In this document: positions 7,681-16,561 of the stretch, piece after piece
Layout: each line of letters starts with the position of its first letter
Numbering within the stretch: the first letter of the stretch is position 1
Notes under the pieces: model-generated
Database searches by the model: none
The model's input: the letters and a program-made list of their open reading frames with translations, nothing else
What the model was told of the DNA's origin: nothing
NCBI GenBank assembly: GCA_964352025.1
Contig: CAYGPZ010000002.1
Location: 1-64,000, forward strand
Direction of reading: 5' to 3'
Source: Hirschia sp964352025
Lineage (GTDB): Bacteria; Pseudomonadota; Alphaproteobacteria; Caulobacterales; Hyphomonadaceae
Length of the DNA: 64,000 nt
Program-made: the position numbers and the translations under genes

Positions 7681-10368
7681 ATGAGTAGTACGAAATGGGT
7701 TTATGATTTCGGCGGTGGTGCATCGGATGGCGACGCCTCAATGAAAAACCTACTCGGTGGTAAAGGTGCAAACCTTGCTGAAATGGCCAGCCTTGGTTTG
7801 CCAGTGCCACCTGGGTTTACGATAACAACGGCTCTTTGTACGGCCTATTATGATTTAGACCGAAAATATCCTGATGATTTATCCGGCCAGTTAGAAGCAA
7901 GCCTAGCCACGCTTGAAAAGAAGACTGGGAAAGTTTTCGGTGCTGCTGACAATCCACTACTGGTTTCGGTGCGTTCTGGTGCGCGTGCATCCATGCCTGG
8001 TATGATGGATACAGTGTTGAACCTTGGCTTGAACGATACAACAACTGAGGGTTTGGCTAAGCTTTCTGGTGACCGTCGCTTTGCTTTTGATAGCTATCGT
8101 CGCTTTATTCAAATGTATTCCAATGTTGTTTTGAACATTGATCATGATGTATTTGAAGATATCCTTGAAGATTACAAAGACCTACAAGGTTATGAACTTG
8201 ATACCGATATGAATGCCGAAGACTGGCAGGATGTTATTGGTAAATATAAAGATGCTGTAAAATCCAATAATGGCGGTGTGCCATTCCCAGAAGATCCTAA
8301 GGATCAGCTATGGGGTGCTATTGGTGCTGTGTTTGGGTCATGGATGAATGACCGTGCAATCTTCTACCGTAAGCACAACGATATTCCAGCTTCTTGGGGA
8401 ACTGCGGTCAATATCCAGTCCATGGTGTTTGGAAACATGGGTGAAACATCTGCAACAGGTGTGGCATTTACTCGTGACCCTGGAACAGGTGAAAACCTCT
8501 TCTATGGTGAATACCTGATCAACGCTCAAGGTGAAGATGTTGTTGCAGGTATTCGTACACCAGCGCCTATTTCAAAAGCTCGTGCCGCTGAGATGGGATC
8601 TGACGATAAGCCTCTAGAAGTAACAATGCCTGATGTTTATCAGCAATTGATCGACGTGGCATCCAAGCTTGAAAACCACTACCGTGATATGCAGGACATT
8701 GAGTTCACTGTAGAGCAAGGTACGCTTTACATGCTGCAAACACGTAATGGTAAGCGGACTGCGCAAGCTGCATTGGGTATGGCTGTTGAGATGTGTAAAG
8801 AAGGCCTCATTACTGAAAATGAAGCTGTCCTACGTCTTGCTCCATCTCAACTTGACCAATTATTGCACCCAATGATCGACCAAGATGCAAAAGCCGAAGC
8901 CGTTTCAGCGGGTAAGGTATTTGTAAAAGGTCTGCCAGCATCTCCGGGTGCTGCAATTGGTAAAATCGTCTTTGATTCTGATGAAGCAGCCGATGAAGCT
9001 GCGAAGGGCGAAGATGTTATTCTTGTTCGTATCGAGACAAGTCCAGAAGACATTCACGGCATGCACGCTTCTAAAGCGATTGTAACGGCGCGTGGTGGTA
9101 TGACATCTCACGCAGCTGTTGTGGCGCGTGGAATGGGCCGCCCATGTGTGTGTGGTGCTGGTTCTTTGCGTATCAATAAAGAGTTGGGCGAAGTATCTGT
9201 TGCTGGCGAAACGCTTAAGCGCGGTGACATCGTGACTGTTGATGGTGCGACAGGTGAAGTTTTCAAAGGCAAAGTTGCAATGATCGAGCCTGATCTATCC
9301 GGTGACTTTGGAAGCATTATGGAATGGGCTGATAAAGCACGTACGCTTTCAGTGCGTACAAATGCTGAAACGCCTGCTGATGTTGAAGTTGCTAAAAACT
9401 TTGGGGCTGAAGGTATCGGCCTTTGTCGCACAGAGCACATGTTCTTTGACGCTGATCGTATTCCGGTTGTGCGCGCAATGATTTTGGCCAGCAGTGAGAA
9501 GGGCCGTAAAGAAGCGCTTGATAAATTGCTTCCAATGCAGCGCTCTGACTTTGAGGCAATCTTCCGCATTATGGGCGATCAGCCTTGCAACATTCGCTTG
9601 CTTGATCCGCCATTACACGAATTTATGCCACACTCTGAAGAAGAGATGGCAGAGGTTGCCAAAGGGTCTGGCGTATCCATCGACGTGCTAACGCATCGTG
9701 CATCCGAGCTTCACGAAAGCAACCCGATGCTTGGTCACCGTGGATGTCGTTTGGGGGTTACATACCCTGAAATCTACGAAATGCAGGCTAAAGCAATTTT
9801 CGAAGCTGCCGTGAATGTCGCAAAAGAAACAGGTGTTGCACCAGTTCCTGAAGTCATGATCCCGCTTGTGGCAACAAAAGACGAAGTTGCTCTAATGAAA
9901 GCGCGTATTGTTAAGATGGCTGATGCTGTGCTTGGCGCTAGTGATGTGAAGATTGACTACCTCGTCGGTACGATGATCGAACTTCCACGTGCTGCACTTC
10001 GTGCCGCTGAGATTGCAGAAGAAGCTGAGTTCTTCTCATTTGGTACAAATGATCTGACACAAACAACATTGGGTATTTCCCGTGATGATGCTGCGCGTTT
10101 CCTCGGAGACTATGAAAAGCAGGGCATCTACGAAAAAGACCCATTTGTGACACTTGATATTGAAGGTGTTGGTGAGCTTGTGAAGCTTGGTGTTGAGCGT
10201 GGTCGTTCAGTAAAGTCCGATCTTAAGATCGGAATCTGTGGTGAGCATGGTGGAGATCCTGCATCTATCGCTTTCTGTCACGGCCTAGGCATGAATTACG
10301 TATCATGTTCGCCATATCGTGTGCCAGTTGCGCGTTTGGCCGCTGCTCATGCCGCTTTGAACGCATAA
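7681..10368 (+). CDS. ppdK: Pyruvate, phosphate dikinase
   Basis: Converts pyruvate, ATP and phosphate to phosphoenolpyruvate, AMP and pyrophosphate, reversibly, in central carbon metabolism. The 895-residue length is standard. The N-terminal ATP-grasp domain opens with GGKGANLAEMASLGLPVPPG; the swivelling phosphohistidine domain has GGMTSHAAVVARGMG (His near residue 477); the C-terminal PEP/pyruvate domain shows GTNDLTQTTLG near residue 787 and the catalytic Cys in GICGEHGGD near residue 852. It follows glyS after 23 bases and ends before a clear terminator. Confidence 0.97.
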   Translation: MSSTKWVYDFGGGASDGDASMKNLLGGKGANLAEMASLGLPVPPGFTITTALCTAYYDLDRKYPDDLSGQLEASLATLEKKTGKVFGAADNPLLVSVRSGARASMPGMMDTVLNLGLNDTTTEGLAKLSGDRRFAFDSYRRFIQMYSNVVLNIDHDVFEDILEDYKDLQGYELDTDMNAEDWQDVIGKYKDAVKSNNGGVPFPEDPKDQLWGAIGAVFGSWMNDRAIFYRKHNDIPASWGTAVNIQSMVFGNMGETSATGVAFTRDPGTGENLFYGEYLINAQGEDVVAGIRTPAPISKARAAEMGSDDKPLEVTMPDVYQQLIDVASKLENHYRDMQDIEFTVEQGTLYMLQTRNGKRTAQAALGMAVEMCKEGLITENEAVLRLAPSQLDQLLHPMIDQDAKAEAVSAGKVFVKGLPASPGAAIGKIVFDSDEAADEAAKGEDVILVRIETSPEDIHGMHASKAIVTARGGMTSHAAVVARGMGRPCVCGAGSLRINKELGEVSVAGETLKRGDIVTVDGATGEVFKGKVAMIEPDLSGDFGSIMEWADKARTLSVRTNAETPADVEVAKNFGAEGIGLCRTEHMFFDADRIPVVRAMILASSEKGRKEALDKLLPMQRSDFEAIFRIMGDQPCNIRLLDPPLHEFMPHSEEEMAEVAKGSGVSIDVLTHRASELHESNPMLGHRGCRLGVTYPEIYEMQAKAIFEAAVNVAKETGVAPVPEVMIPLVATKDEVALMKARIVKMADAVLGASDVKIDYLVGTMIELPRAALRAAEIAEEAEFFSFGTNDLTQTTLGISRDDAARFLGDYEKQGIYEKDPFVTLDIEGVGELVKLGVERGRSVKSDLKIGICGEHGGDPASIAFCHGLGMNYVSCSPYRVPVARLAAAHAALNA

Positions 10369-10394
10369 ACAGTGAGTATTTGCTGAAATTGACG

Positions 10395-10425
10395 AAGGGA
10401 GAGCTCAAAAAAGCCCTCCCTTTTT
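10395..10425 (+). terminator. Rho-independent terminator of ppdK
   Basis: AAGGGAG at 10395-10401 pairs with CTCCCTT at 10416-10422, followed by a run of five T. It lies 27 bases after the ppdK stop and closes the glyQ-glyS-ppdK unit. Confidence 0.85.
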
Positions 10426-10774
10426 GCATATCTGGCCTGCGAAATTGCCGATATCCGGCCACGTGTGATTGATTGAAACACGATTTATGATTAACCAATT
10501 CTTTCAGTAAAAATAAACTTCTACGCTATCTCACCCATTCTGATGTGATGAAATGAGGGCTAGAAAAGTCCGTTCAAAGACTGCTTTAAAATACTAACGC
10601 TTGTTAATATTTAGGGCGGAGGGGTTGCCAAATTCCAATAAATTCACATATCTAGCCGTAATTGCGCCATTAACGAATTGTTAACTTTGCGCATAAGGGG
10701 CGTTGCATTATATTCAGCGTCAGCCGGATAAATAGATAATATTGGTTTTTTAGGGCGGTTGCCGGGGGGCGATC
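10426..10774. other. Non-coding upstream region of the SleB-type hydrolase
   Basis: About 350 bases with no convincing reading frame on either strand. It holds a CtrA-type box near its end and a run of AT-rich sequence; otherwise I see nothing in it. An RNA gene cannot be excluded but no stable long hairpin stood out. Confidence 0.5.
10670..10685. promoter_or_regulatory. CtrA-type box upstream of the SleB-type hydrolase
   Basis: TTAACGAATTGTTAAC fits the full CtrA consensus TTAA-N7-TTAAC, 90 bases before the ATG of the wall-hydrolase gene. CtrA is the cell-cycle response regulator of Caulobacter and relatives and controls division and envelope genes there. The motif match is seen; binding is inferred. 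Confidence 0.6.
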
Positions 10775-11740
10775 ATGTTAACTTTTATGAAATCGACTCA
10801 ACGTATACTAATTAGTTCGTTGGCGTTCTTTGCGAACGCGCTAAACCGGTTGGTTATGATGTCGGCTGAAGAAAAACGTCAAATGCAACAACGCGCAATG
10901 GGTGTAGCCTGTGCTGCTGCGACTGTTGCTTATGGTGCACCTCAGATTACTGCCCATGTAAGTGTGCAGAAGACTGAAGAAGCATTTTTAGGCCATGCAA
11001 CGCAATTAGCCGAGCTTATAAGTGAGTCTGAAGACGGTCAGCTTGAAATCGAAAGTATCGATATTTCCAAGCCGTGGCGTCAGCAAGTCGCTTATGCAAA
11101 AGATAGCGCGATTATTCCCGGTACCCTGACAAAAGCATCTTTTGACGTTGAAGCAATCGATCCAGTTGTTGATGTCATTGCTAACTTCTCTCCAAGACAA
11201 CAGCTTGAAGAAGCGCGTGAGCAACGCCTTGAGCATTTATGTCTTGCTGAGGCTGTCTATTATGAAGCACGCAGCGAAGAAATTGGTGGACAGTTAGCTG
11301 TCGCCGAGGTTGTTCAAAACCGCGTTGATTCTAAATATTACCCTGACACGATATGTGATGTTGTTTATCAAGGTCACAAACGTGTAACCGGATGTCAGTT
11401 TTCTTTCACATGTGATGGATCTTTGCGTCGTAAACCGCGTGGCGATTCTTGGGATCGTTCAGTCGAAGTTGCAGCTTATGCAATGATGGGCCTTCAAGAC
11501 GAGACAATGACAGGTGACGCAACGCATTATCACACTGACTATGTGTCTCCTTACTGGCGTTCTAGCCTGATCCACACTGAGACTATTGGGACACACATTT
11601 TCTACCGTATGCCTGAGAAAACAGAGGACTGGAGAACGGTTCGCACTCAACAGGCAAAAGCACGCGGCCTTCGCGGTATTCAAAAAATCTCTGCAAATGC
11701 ATCTGATGCTCTTAATAGAGAGACAGAAAAAGAGCTCTAA
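10775..11740 (+). CDS. Cell-wall hydrolase, SleB family
   Basis: About 321 residues with an N-terminal region carrying a hydrophobic segment (MGVACAAATVAYGAP) and a C-terminal Hydrolase_2 domain from about residue 152: LCLAEAVYYEARSEE with the catalytic Glu, AVAEVVQNRVDSKYYP, and GCQFSFTCDG, ending in ATHYHTDYVSPYW. SleB-type enzymes are lytic transglycosylases or amidases cutting peptidoglycan; in alphaproteobacteria they serve growth or division rather than spore germination. A strong GGGGGG site precedes the ATG. The CtrA box upstream suggests cell-cycle control. Confidence 0.88.
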   Translation: MLTFMKSTQRILISSLAFFANALNRLVMMSAEEKRQMQQRAMGVACAAATVAYGAPQITAHVSVQKTEEAFLGHATQLAELISESEDGQLEIESIDISKPWRQQVAYAKDSAIIPGTLTKASFDVEAIDPVVDVIANFSPRQQLEEAREQRLEHLCLAEAVYYEARSEEIGGQLAVAEVVQNRVDSKYYPDTICDVVYQGHKRVTGCQFSFTCDGSLRRKPRGDSWDRSVEVAAYAMMGLQDETMTGDATHYHTDYVSPYWRSSLIHTETIGTHIFYRMPEKTEDWRTVRTQQAKARGLRGIQKISANASDALNRETEKEL

Positions 11741-11771
11741 AGCGTTCTTAGAAACTAAGTTTAATCAAACG

Positions 11772-11800
11772 CCGCTCAGATGATCTGAGCGGTGTTTTTT
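11772..11800 (+). terminator. Rho-independent terminator after the SleB-type hydrolase
   Basis: CCGCTCAGA pairs with TCTGAGCGG (11772-11792) around a TGA loop and is followed by GTGTTTTTT. A perfect stem with T-run about 30 bases after the stop codon. Confidence 0.92.
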
Positions 11801-11907
11801 GTTGTGCGGAGAGTAGGTGTATTTTCTGTTTTGGCATAAATGAGCTAGTGTGAATGCAACATAGCGCATCATTCGTCGCTCCTCTATTGGCATTACAAGA
11901 GTTGAAT

Positions 11908-12645
11908 ATGAAGAACTTACTCATTCTAGCGCTTTTAGTATTCGGATTTGCGGCAAGCGCTGAACCACCGACAAAAAAGCAGTTGGAAACTTATCAAGCC
12001 ATTGTTGAAAGCAGAACGGCTGAGAATATGTGGTTTAAGCTAAGAGAAAAGCCGTGCTTTCACGAGCATGTTTGTAGCAGCGGTCCAATAGGCAAGTACG
12101 CTAAATGTGAAGATATATTGAGCATTTGTATCGGGACAACACGTGACCCAATTGGCGATACTGAAGCACGTTTTTCTGGCGTAAATTGTTCTGAATTTTT
12201 CTCTGAGTTTACTGCAGAACAAACTGCAATGTTCACTGAACCAAAATTCTGTGAGATGCCGCCAAATCCTATTGCATTTCAACCTACATTCGCCCAAAGC
12301 GAAATTGCTTGTTATTGCGACAACTATTCAACAATTCTCGATATGAACGAACCGGATTTCGTAGCTCGGTGTCATCAGGATCTCAGTGAGTGTACTTCGA
12401 ATATGGAAGACCTCGACGCTACGGATAGAGCACGCTGTCGAGGCAATCGTGCAATGGCCGTTGTAAGTAGGAAGCCTTGGCTGACGCAGAACGCGATAGG
12501 TAGCTGTAAAATTGCTATTGAATATCCATTCTTGTGGGATGACAAGCAAAGTTTGGCGGCCACTTCAAATGCTGCATACATCGCACTTGAAGCGGAGCAC
12601 CCTGAATTACAAGATGAGTCAGATTTAGACTTGTTAGATTTCTAA
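11908..12645 (+). CDS. Secreted cysteine-rich protein, unknown function
   Basis: About 245 residues from ATG 11908, chosen because it begins a clean signal peptide (MKNLLILALLVFGFAASAE) after AAGAG; an in-frame ATG at 11854 would add 18 residues. The mature part has about a dozen Cys, several in spaced pairs (ACYC, CHQDLSEC, ARC and GSC), suggesting disulphide bonds in the periplasm or outside. No known domain was recognised. It is convergent with another secreted unknown, separated by only 15 bases. Confidence 0.65.
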   Translation: MKNLLILALLVFGFAASAEPPTKKQLETYQAIVESRTAENMWFKLREKPCFHEHVCSSGPIGKYAKCEDILSICIGTTRDPIGDTEARFSGVNCSEFFSEFTAEQTAMFTEPKFCEMPPNPIAFQPTFAQSEIACYCDNYSTILDMNEPDFVARCHQDLSECTSNMEDLDATDRARCRGNRAMAVVSRKPWLTQNAIGSCKIAIEYPFLWDDKQSLAATSNAAYIALEAEHPELQDESDLDLLDF

Positions 12646-12660
12646 TAAAGTCTGCAGGGG

Positions 12661-13335
12661 TTAATCTCTAACCCACCAACAGCTATCTATTCCAAATGCT
12701 CCGTCTGTACACTTGCAGCGGAGCTCGTAATTTCGGTCAGTCGGGCGTGGCCCAGCTTGCGCTTCACAACTTGTGTCGCGATCACTTTGCTCAACAGGTA
12801 TCGGCAAACTTTCTCCAGGTATGAAGAGTTCATGAGTTTCGCCAGCAGGAGGACCAGATTCGTGCTCGGGTCTTGTATTGGAACCGATCATTTCGCCAAG
12901 CCCTGTTCGGTACCAATGTGGATAAAGCGTGGGGTCGCCACCGGCGGTGCGCCCATATACGAGCCTGTCCATTATTTCTTGCTTTGATGGTAAGGGGCTA
13001 CCGTAAACGGTTACCGTTTCGTCTTTAATACCACGAAGAAACCCAAACTTGCTCTCAAACTCCTCTTTTAGCGCTGTAAGTCTTGATTCAAGTGCTGCGA
13101 CAGAATCTGGATCATCTGCAATTTGTTTTTGACTTGCCATATTCCTCTTCATCTTGAGACGAAGTTCCTGGAATTCCGTTCTTTCACTAGGTGTCATGGC
13201 GTTTAGAACATCGCCCAATGTAAATGTAACTGAAACGCCTTCGTATTCGGGCATTTGAGGAGTTTGAGCTCTAGATTGCCCGATGTGAACAGAGCATATA
13301 AGGGCTATAGCGGTAAGAATATATAGAAGACGCAT
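12661..13335 (-). CDS. Secreted protein, unknown function
   Basis: A 224-residue product with a signal peptide ending near GQSRAQ. The middle is charged and helical (MTPSERTEFQELRLKMKR, then LESRLTALKEEFESKFG), followed by a loop-rich part (RTAGGDPTLYPHWYRTG) and a C-terminal Cys-containing tail (LRCKCTDGAFGIDSCWW). A CGGAG site precedes the ATG. I do not recognise the family. The four Cys near the C-terminus fit an exported disulphide-bonded domain. Confidence 0.65.
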   Translation of the reverse strand: MRLLYILTAIALICSVHIGQSRAQTPQMPEYEGVSVTFTLGDVLNAMTPSERTEFQELRLKMKRNMASQKQIADDPDSVAALESRLTALKEEFESKFGFLRGIKDETVTVYGSPLPSKQEIMDRLVYGRTAGGDPTLYPHWYRTGLGEMIGSNTRPEHESGPPAGETHELFIPGESLPIPVEQSDRDTSCEAQAGPRPTDRNYELRCKCTDGAFGIDSCWWVRD

Positions 13336-13476
13336 AAGTTACACTCCGACTTTTTGATGCACTATACTCCAACTCAGTCAGAAGAGCGAATTTGCTGTTC
13401 TATTGATTTGAGAATGTGGCGGTTCATTCGGAGCAGAGCATGATTTGAATGCTTGGAGATTCAGAAGCAATCAACC

Positions 13477-14334
13477 CTAACCATAATCCAAACCAACATC
13501 GAGGTTGATTGCAGAGTGGGTGAGTGCGCCCACGGATATGAAGTCGACGCCTGACTCGGCTATGGCTTTGACCGTAGAGAGGTTTACGCCGCCTGAAGCT
13601 TCGGCTTTGCAAGTGCCGTCAATCATGTCGACAGCTTTGCGCAATGTGTCTGGCTTCATATTGTCAAGCAAAACTGCGGTCGGCGTGAACGGTAATGCTT
13701 CTTTCAACTGCTCTAGCGTATCAACTTCGATCTCGATTGAACAAAGATGCCCCACAGATGCTTTGGCGCGTTCCAGTACGGCCTGAATGCTGCCAGCGGC
13801 TGCGATGTGGTTGTCTTTAATGAGAATAGCATCATCAAGTCCTAGGCGGTGATTAACACCGCCTCCGAGGCGGACTGCGCGTTTTTCTAATGCTCGAAAC
13901 CCTGGTGTCGTTTTGCGGGTACAAACGATACGCGCATTTGTGTGTTTAACCTCATCAACAAATTTGCTTGTGAGTGTCGCAATACCTGAAAGTGGACCAA
14001 TAAAGTTCAAGATCATACGCTCAGCTGACAGTATTGAACGTGCGAGACCAGTCAGACGGATTAGTTCAGAACCCTTTTCAAATGGCTTGCCTTCTTCGTG
14101 AAGCGTTTCCCACTTTAGGTCAGCATCGACAATGCGCGCAGCCAGCCGTGCTGCGTCATACCCTGCTGCTATGCCGGCTTCACGTGCATTGACTGTTGCA
14201 ACCATTTTTGTGTCAGCAGGTATTGTCACATCTGTTGTGATGTCACCTGCGCGGCCAAGATCTTCCATAAGCGCCAGACGAACTAATGGCTCGATAATGA
14301 CATCAGGCAATGGCGGAATAGGAAGTGTTGTCAT
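13477..14334 (-). CDS. nadC: Nicotinate-nucleotide pyrophosphorylase (carboxylating)
   Basis: Quinolinate phosphoribosyltransferase: turns quinolinate and PRPP into nicotinate mononucleotide with loss of CO2, the third step of de novo NAD synthesis. 285 residues, normal length. Marks include EDLGRAGDITTDV, TRKTTPGFRALEKRAVRLGG, HRLGLDDAILIKDNH, IEIEVDTLEQ and VLLDNMKPD. It is the last gene of the nadA-nadB-nadC run, 37 bases after nadB. Confidence 0.97.
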   Translation of the reverse strand: MTTLPIPPLPDVIIEPLVRLALMEDLGRAGDITTDVTIPADTKMVATVNAREAGIAAGYDAARLAARIVDADLKWETLHEEGKPFEKGSELIRLTGLARSILSAERMILNFIGPLSGIATLTSKFVDEVKHTNARIVCTRKTTPGFRALEKRAVRLGGGVNHRLGLDDAILIKDNHIAAAGSIQAVLERAKASVGHLCSIEIEVDTLEQLKEALPFTPTAVLLDNMKPDTLRKAVDMIDGTCKAEASGGVNLSTVKAIAESGVDFISVGALTHSAINLDVGLDYG

Positions 14335-14371
14335 TGAAAAAATCTCTTTAAAGTGTGCCGAATGCTGGCGA

Positions 14372-15952
14372 TTACGCCGTGGTAGCCGTGTAGTTGGTGT
14401 CCATCGGAACTTTGGTAATTATGGGGTGTAAGTCTTTTCCCTTAAGCACATAAGTTCGCGCAGGAAAATCTTCTTCTGGGAAATCAGTTCTGAAATGGCC
14501 GCCGCGACTTTCCTGACGGGCGAGGGCGGCGCGTGCAATCATGCGGCAAACAGTCAAAGCACGGGCTCCGCCGCGTTTTTCTTCCTTGGCTTCTATCCAT
14601 TCGCAAAGCTCAGTTAGGCCTTCAGCATTGCGGGACACACCAGCGTGATCTGCCATAAGAGTGCGTAGTTCGAGCAGGTCATCTGCATCGAGGTCTACCG
14701 GAGGCTCGCCAAAGAGCAATCCTTTTGCGCTGCGAAGTGTTTCTTCTCTTAAACGTTCAGCGATGCGGTCTGCAAAAACGACTGCTTCCAACAATGAGTT
14801 TGAGGCGAGGCGGTTTGCACCATGAGCACCTGTTGATGAGCTTTCGCCACATACAGATAGGCCATCCAATGTTGTGCGGCCCCAGATATCGGATACAACA
14901 CCGCCCATGTGATAGTGAGCGGCCGGCGCGACCGGTATGTGTTGTTTTGTAGGGTCGATGTTAAAGTCCATACAAGCGCCATAAACGGTAGGGAAATGGC
15001 TAGGGAAATCATCTCCCACAGCTTCTAGTGTGTCGAGAAATGCACCACGTCCTGCGCGTCGTTCGGAGTAAATAGCGCGGGCAACTTCATCCCTAGGCGC
15101 AAGTTCGCCTTTTTCATTATAGTCGAACATGAAACGGCGACCGTTTTTGTCCCGTAGAAGAGCACCTTCACCACGTAGCGCTTCTGTTGCTAGAGGGGCG
15201 GGGTCACGATCAACGTCGATTGCAGTTGGATGAAACTGGACAAATTCCGGATCAGCAATGAGCGCACCACACTCATACGCCATAGCGATACCATCACCAC
15301 GAGAAGAGCGAGGATTTGTTGTGACTTGAAAAAGGCCACCAGACCCACCAGCACATAGCACAGTCTCTAATGCCGTCATGCGATGCGTTTCACCGTTTTG
15401 GACATTTTGTGAAACGATGCCTGCAATGCGTTTATTCTCATCTTGAAGCAGAGAGATCGCTTTTATGCCCTCAAGTATTGTAATGTGTTCGGCTTCGCGG
15501 GCTGCGCCAACAAGCGCTTCCATTATTGCTTTACCAGCGAGGTCACCTGCCACGCGGGCGACACGTGGGTGAGAGTGCGCAGCTTCCAGCGAAAGCGCCA
15601 ATGCACCATTTTCAGTTCTATCGAATGGAACGCCCAATTCGAGTAGGTCTCTTACTCTTGCAGATCCGTGTGTGGCGATAAGGCTGGCAACAACAGGCTC
15701 AACAAGATGTCCACCAGCTGCAATCGTATCTTGAGCATGTATTGCTGGACTATCTGCTGGATGAAGTGCAGCAGCAAGACCACCTTGTGCCCATGATGAT
15801 GATGCAGCTTTTCCCAAAGGGGCAGGAGAAATAACCGTACATTTGCGTGGTGCTAGCTTGAGCGCCAGAAACAAACCTGCAAGTCCAGCGCCGACAATAA
15901 GGATATCGGCGTCAAACTTTTGAGAATTAAGATTGGTTTGGGATTGAGTCAT
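14372..15952 (-). CDS. nadB: L-aspartate oxidase
   Basis: FAD enzyme that oxidises L-aspartate to iminoaspartate, feeding NadA. 526 residues. The N-terminal dinucleotide fold is DILIVGAGLAGLFLALKL, with SSWAQGGLAAAL binding flavin; the active-site region holds QFHPTAIDVD, RDEVARAIYSERR and AAHYHMGGVVSD, and the closing FAD motif is GAHGANRLASNSLLE. The C-terminal helical domain is complete. It starts 5 bases after the stop of a small secreted-protein gene, so the two are probably co-translated. Confidence 0.97.
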   Translation of the reverse strand: MTQSQTNLNSQKFDADILIVGAGLAGLFLALKLAPRKCTVISPAPLGKAASSSWAQGGLAAALHPADSPAIHAQDTIAAGGHLVEPVVASLIATHGSARVRDLLELGVPFDRTENGALALSLEAAHSHPRVARVAGDLAGKAIMEALVGAAREAEHITILEGIKAISLLQDENKRIAGIVSQNVQNGETHRMTALETVLCAGGSGGLFQVTTNPRSSRGDGIAMAYECGALIADPEFVQFHPTAIDVDRDPAPLATEALRGEGALLRDKNGRRFMFDYNEKGELAPRDEVARAIYSERRAGRGAFLDTLEAVGDDFPSHFPTVYGACMDFNIDPTKQHIPVAPAAHYHMGGVVSDIWGRTTLDGLSVCGESSSTGAHGANRLASNSLLEAVVFADRIAERLREETLRSAKGLLFGEPPVDLDADDLLELRTLMADHAGVSRNAEGLTELCEWIEAKEEKRGGARALTVCRMIARAALARQESRGGHFRTDFPEEDFPARTYVLKGKDLHPIITKVPMDTNYTATTA

Positions 15953-15957
15953 ATAGT

Positions 15958-16440
15958 TTATGATGTCGGCACTGCTTTACGCATAAATTTTACGTAGGCG
16001 CGGCTAGCACTTTCAAGGGTTCCTGTCATTTCATCGCCTGATTGAATTGTTAAACGCCAATCATCGGGCGCATAGTCATAGGCATAGGGCCGTTGCTCTG
16101 CAATGTTAGAAATTTGGGAGACAAAGGCGGCTTGGTTGCCTTGAACACGCAGTGTGCAGACTTGCTCTATTTCACCGTATAAACCCGTGACGCCCGTGCA
16201 TTTTTCAAAGGTTGTAAATTCGCACGTATATTGGCGGGGAACATCGCTAGGCGCTATCGTCATAATACCTGTAATGTGACATGCGCCTTGATTGTACTTT
16301 CCTGTCTCAAATACCCATGATCCAGATATATCATGCGCTGCAAGATCGTCTGCAAAACTTGGTGTCGAAAAGCTCATTGCTGATGAGCCTATTAGAGCTA
16401 GGAAAGATGTTTTTAAAACAGACATTTGAAGCAATTTCAT
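15958..16440 (-). CDS. Secreted protein inside the nad operon, unknown function
   Basis: 160 residues with a signal peptide ending near TPSFAD. The mature part reads as a small beta-rich domain: DISGSWVFETGKYNQGACHI, then VPRQYTCEFTTFEKC, EQVCTLRVQGNQAAF and DDWRLTIQSGDEMTG, with four or five Cys. The pattern 'ISGSW...' and the final strand recall lipocalin-like or DUF-type export domains, but I cannot name a family. It lies between nadA and nadB, only 5 bases before nadB, so is expected to be expressed with them though its export makes a direct role in NAD synthesis unlikely. Confidence 0.7.
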   Translation of the reverse strand: MKLLQMSVLKTSFLALIGSSAMSFSTPSFADDLAAHDISGSWVFETGKYNQGACHITGIMTIAPSDVPRQYTCEFTTFEKCTGVTGLYGEIEQVCTLRVQGNQAAFVSQISNIAEQRPYAYDYAPDDWRLTIQSGDEMTGTLESASRAYVKFMRKAVPTS

Positions 16441-16561
16441 TTTGCTGTCTCGCCTTTAGACCAATCGATGAATTAGTTTAATCAGACATTAGAGTGAAAT
16501 AAAATAGCGGTGGCTTTATGGCATGTATCCACTCTGCCGCCGCTGTAATTAAATTTGCATA

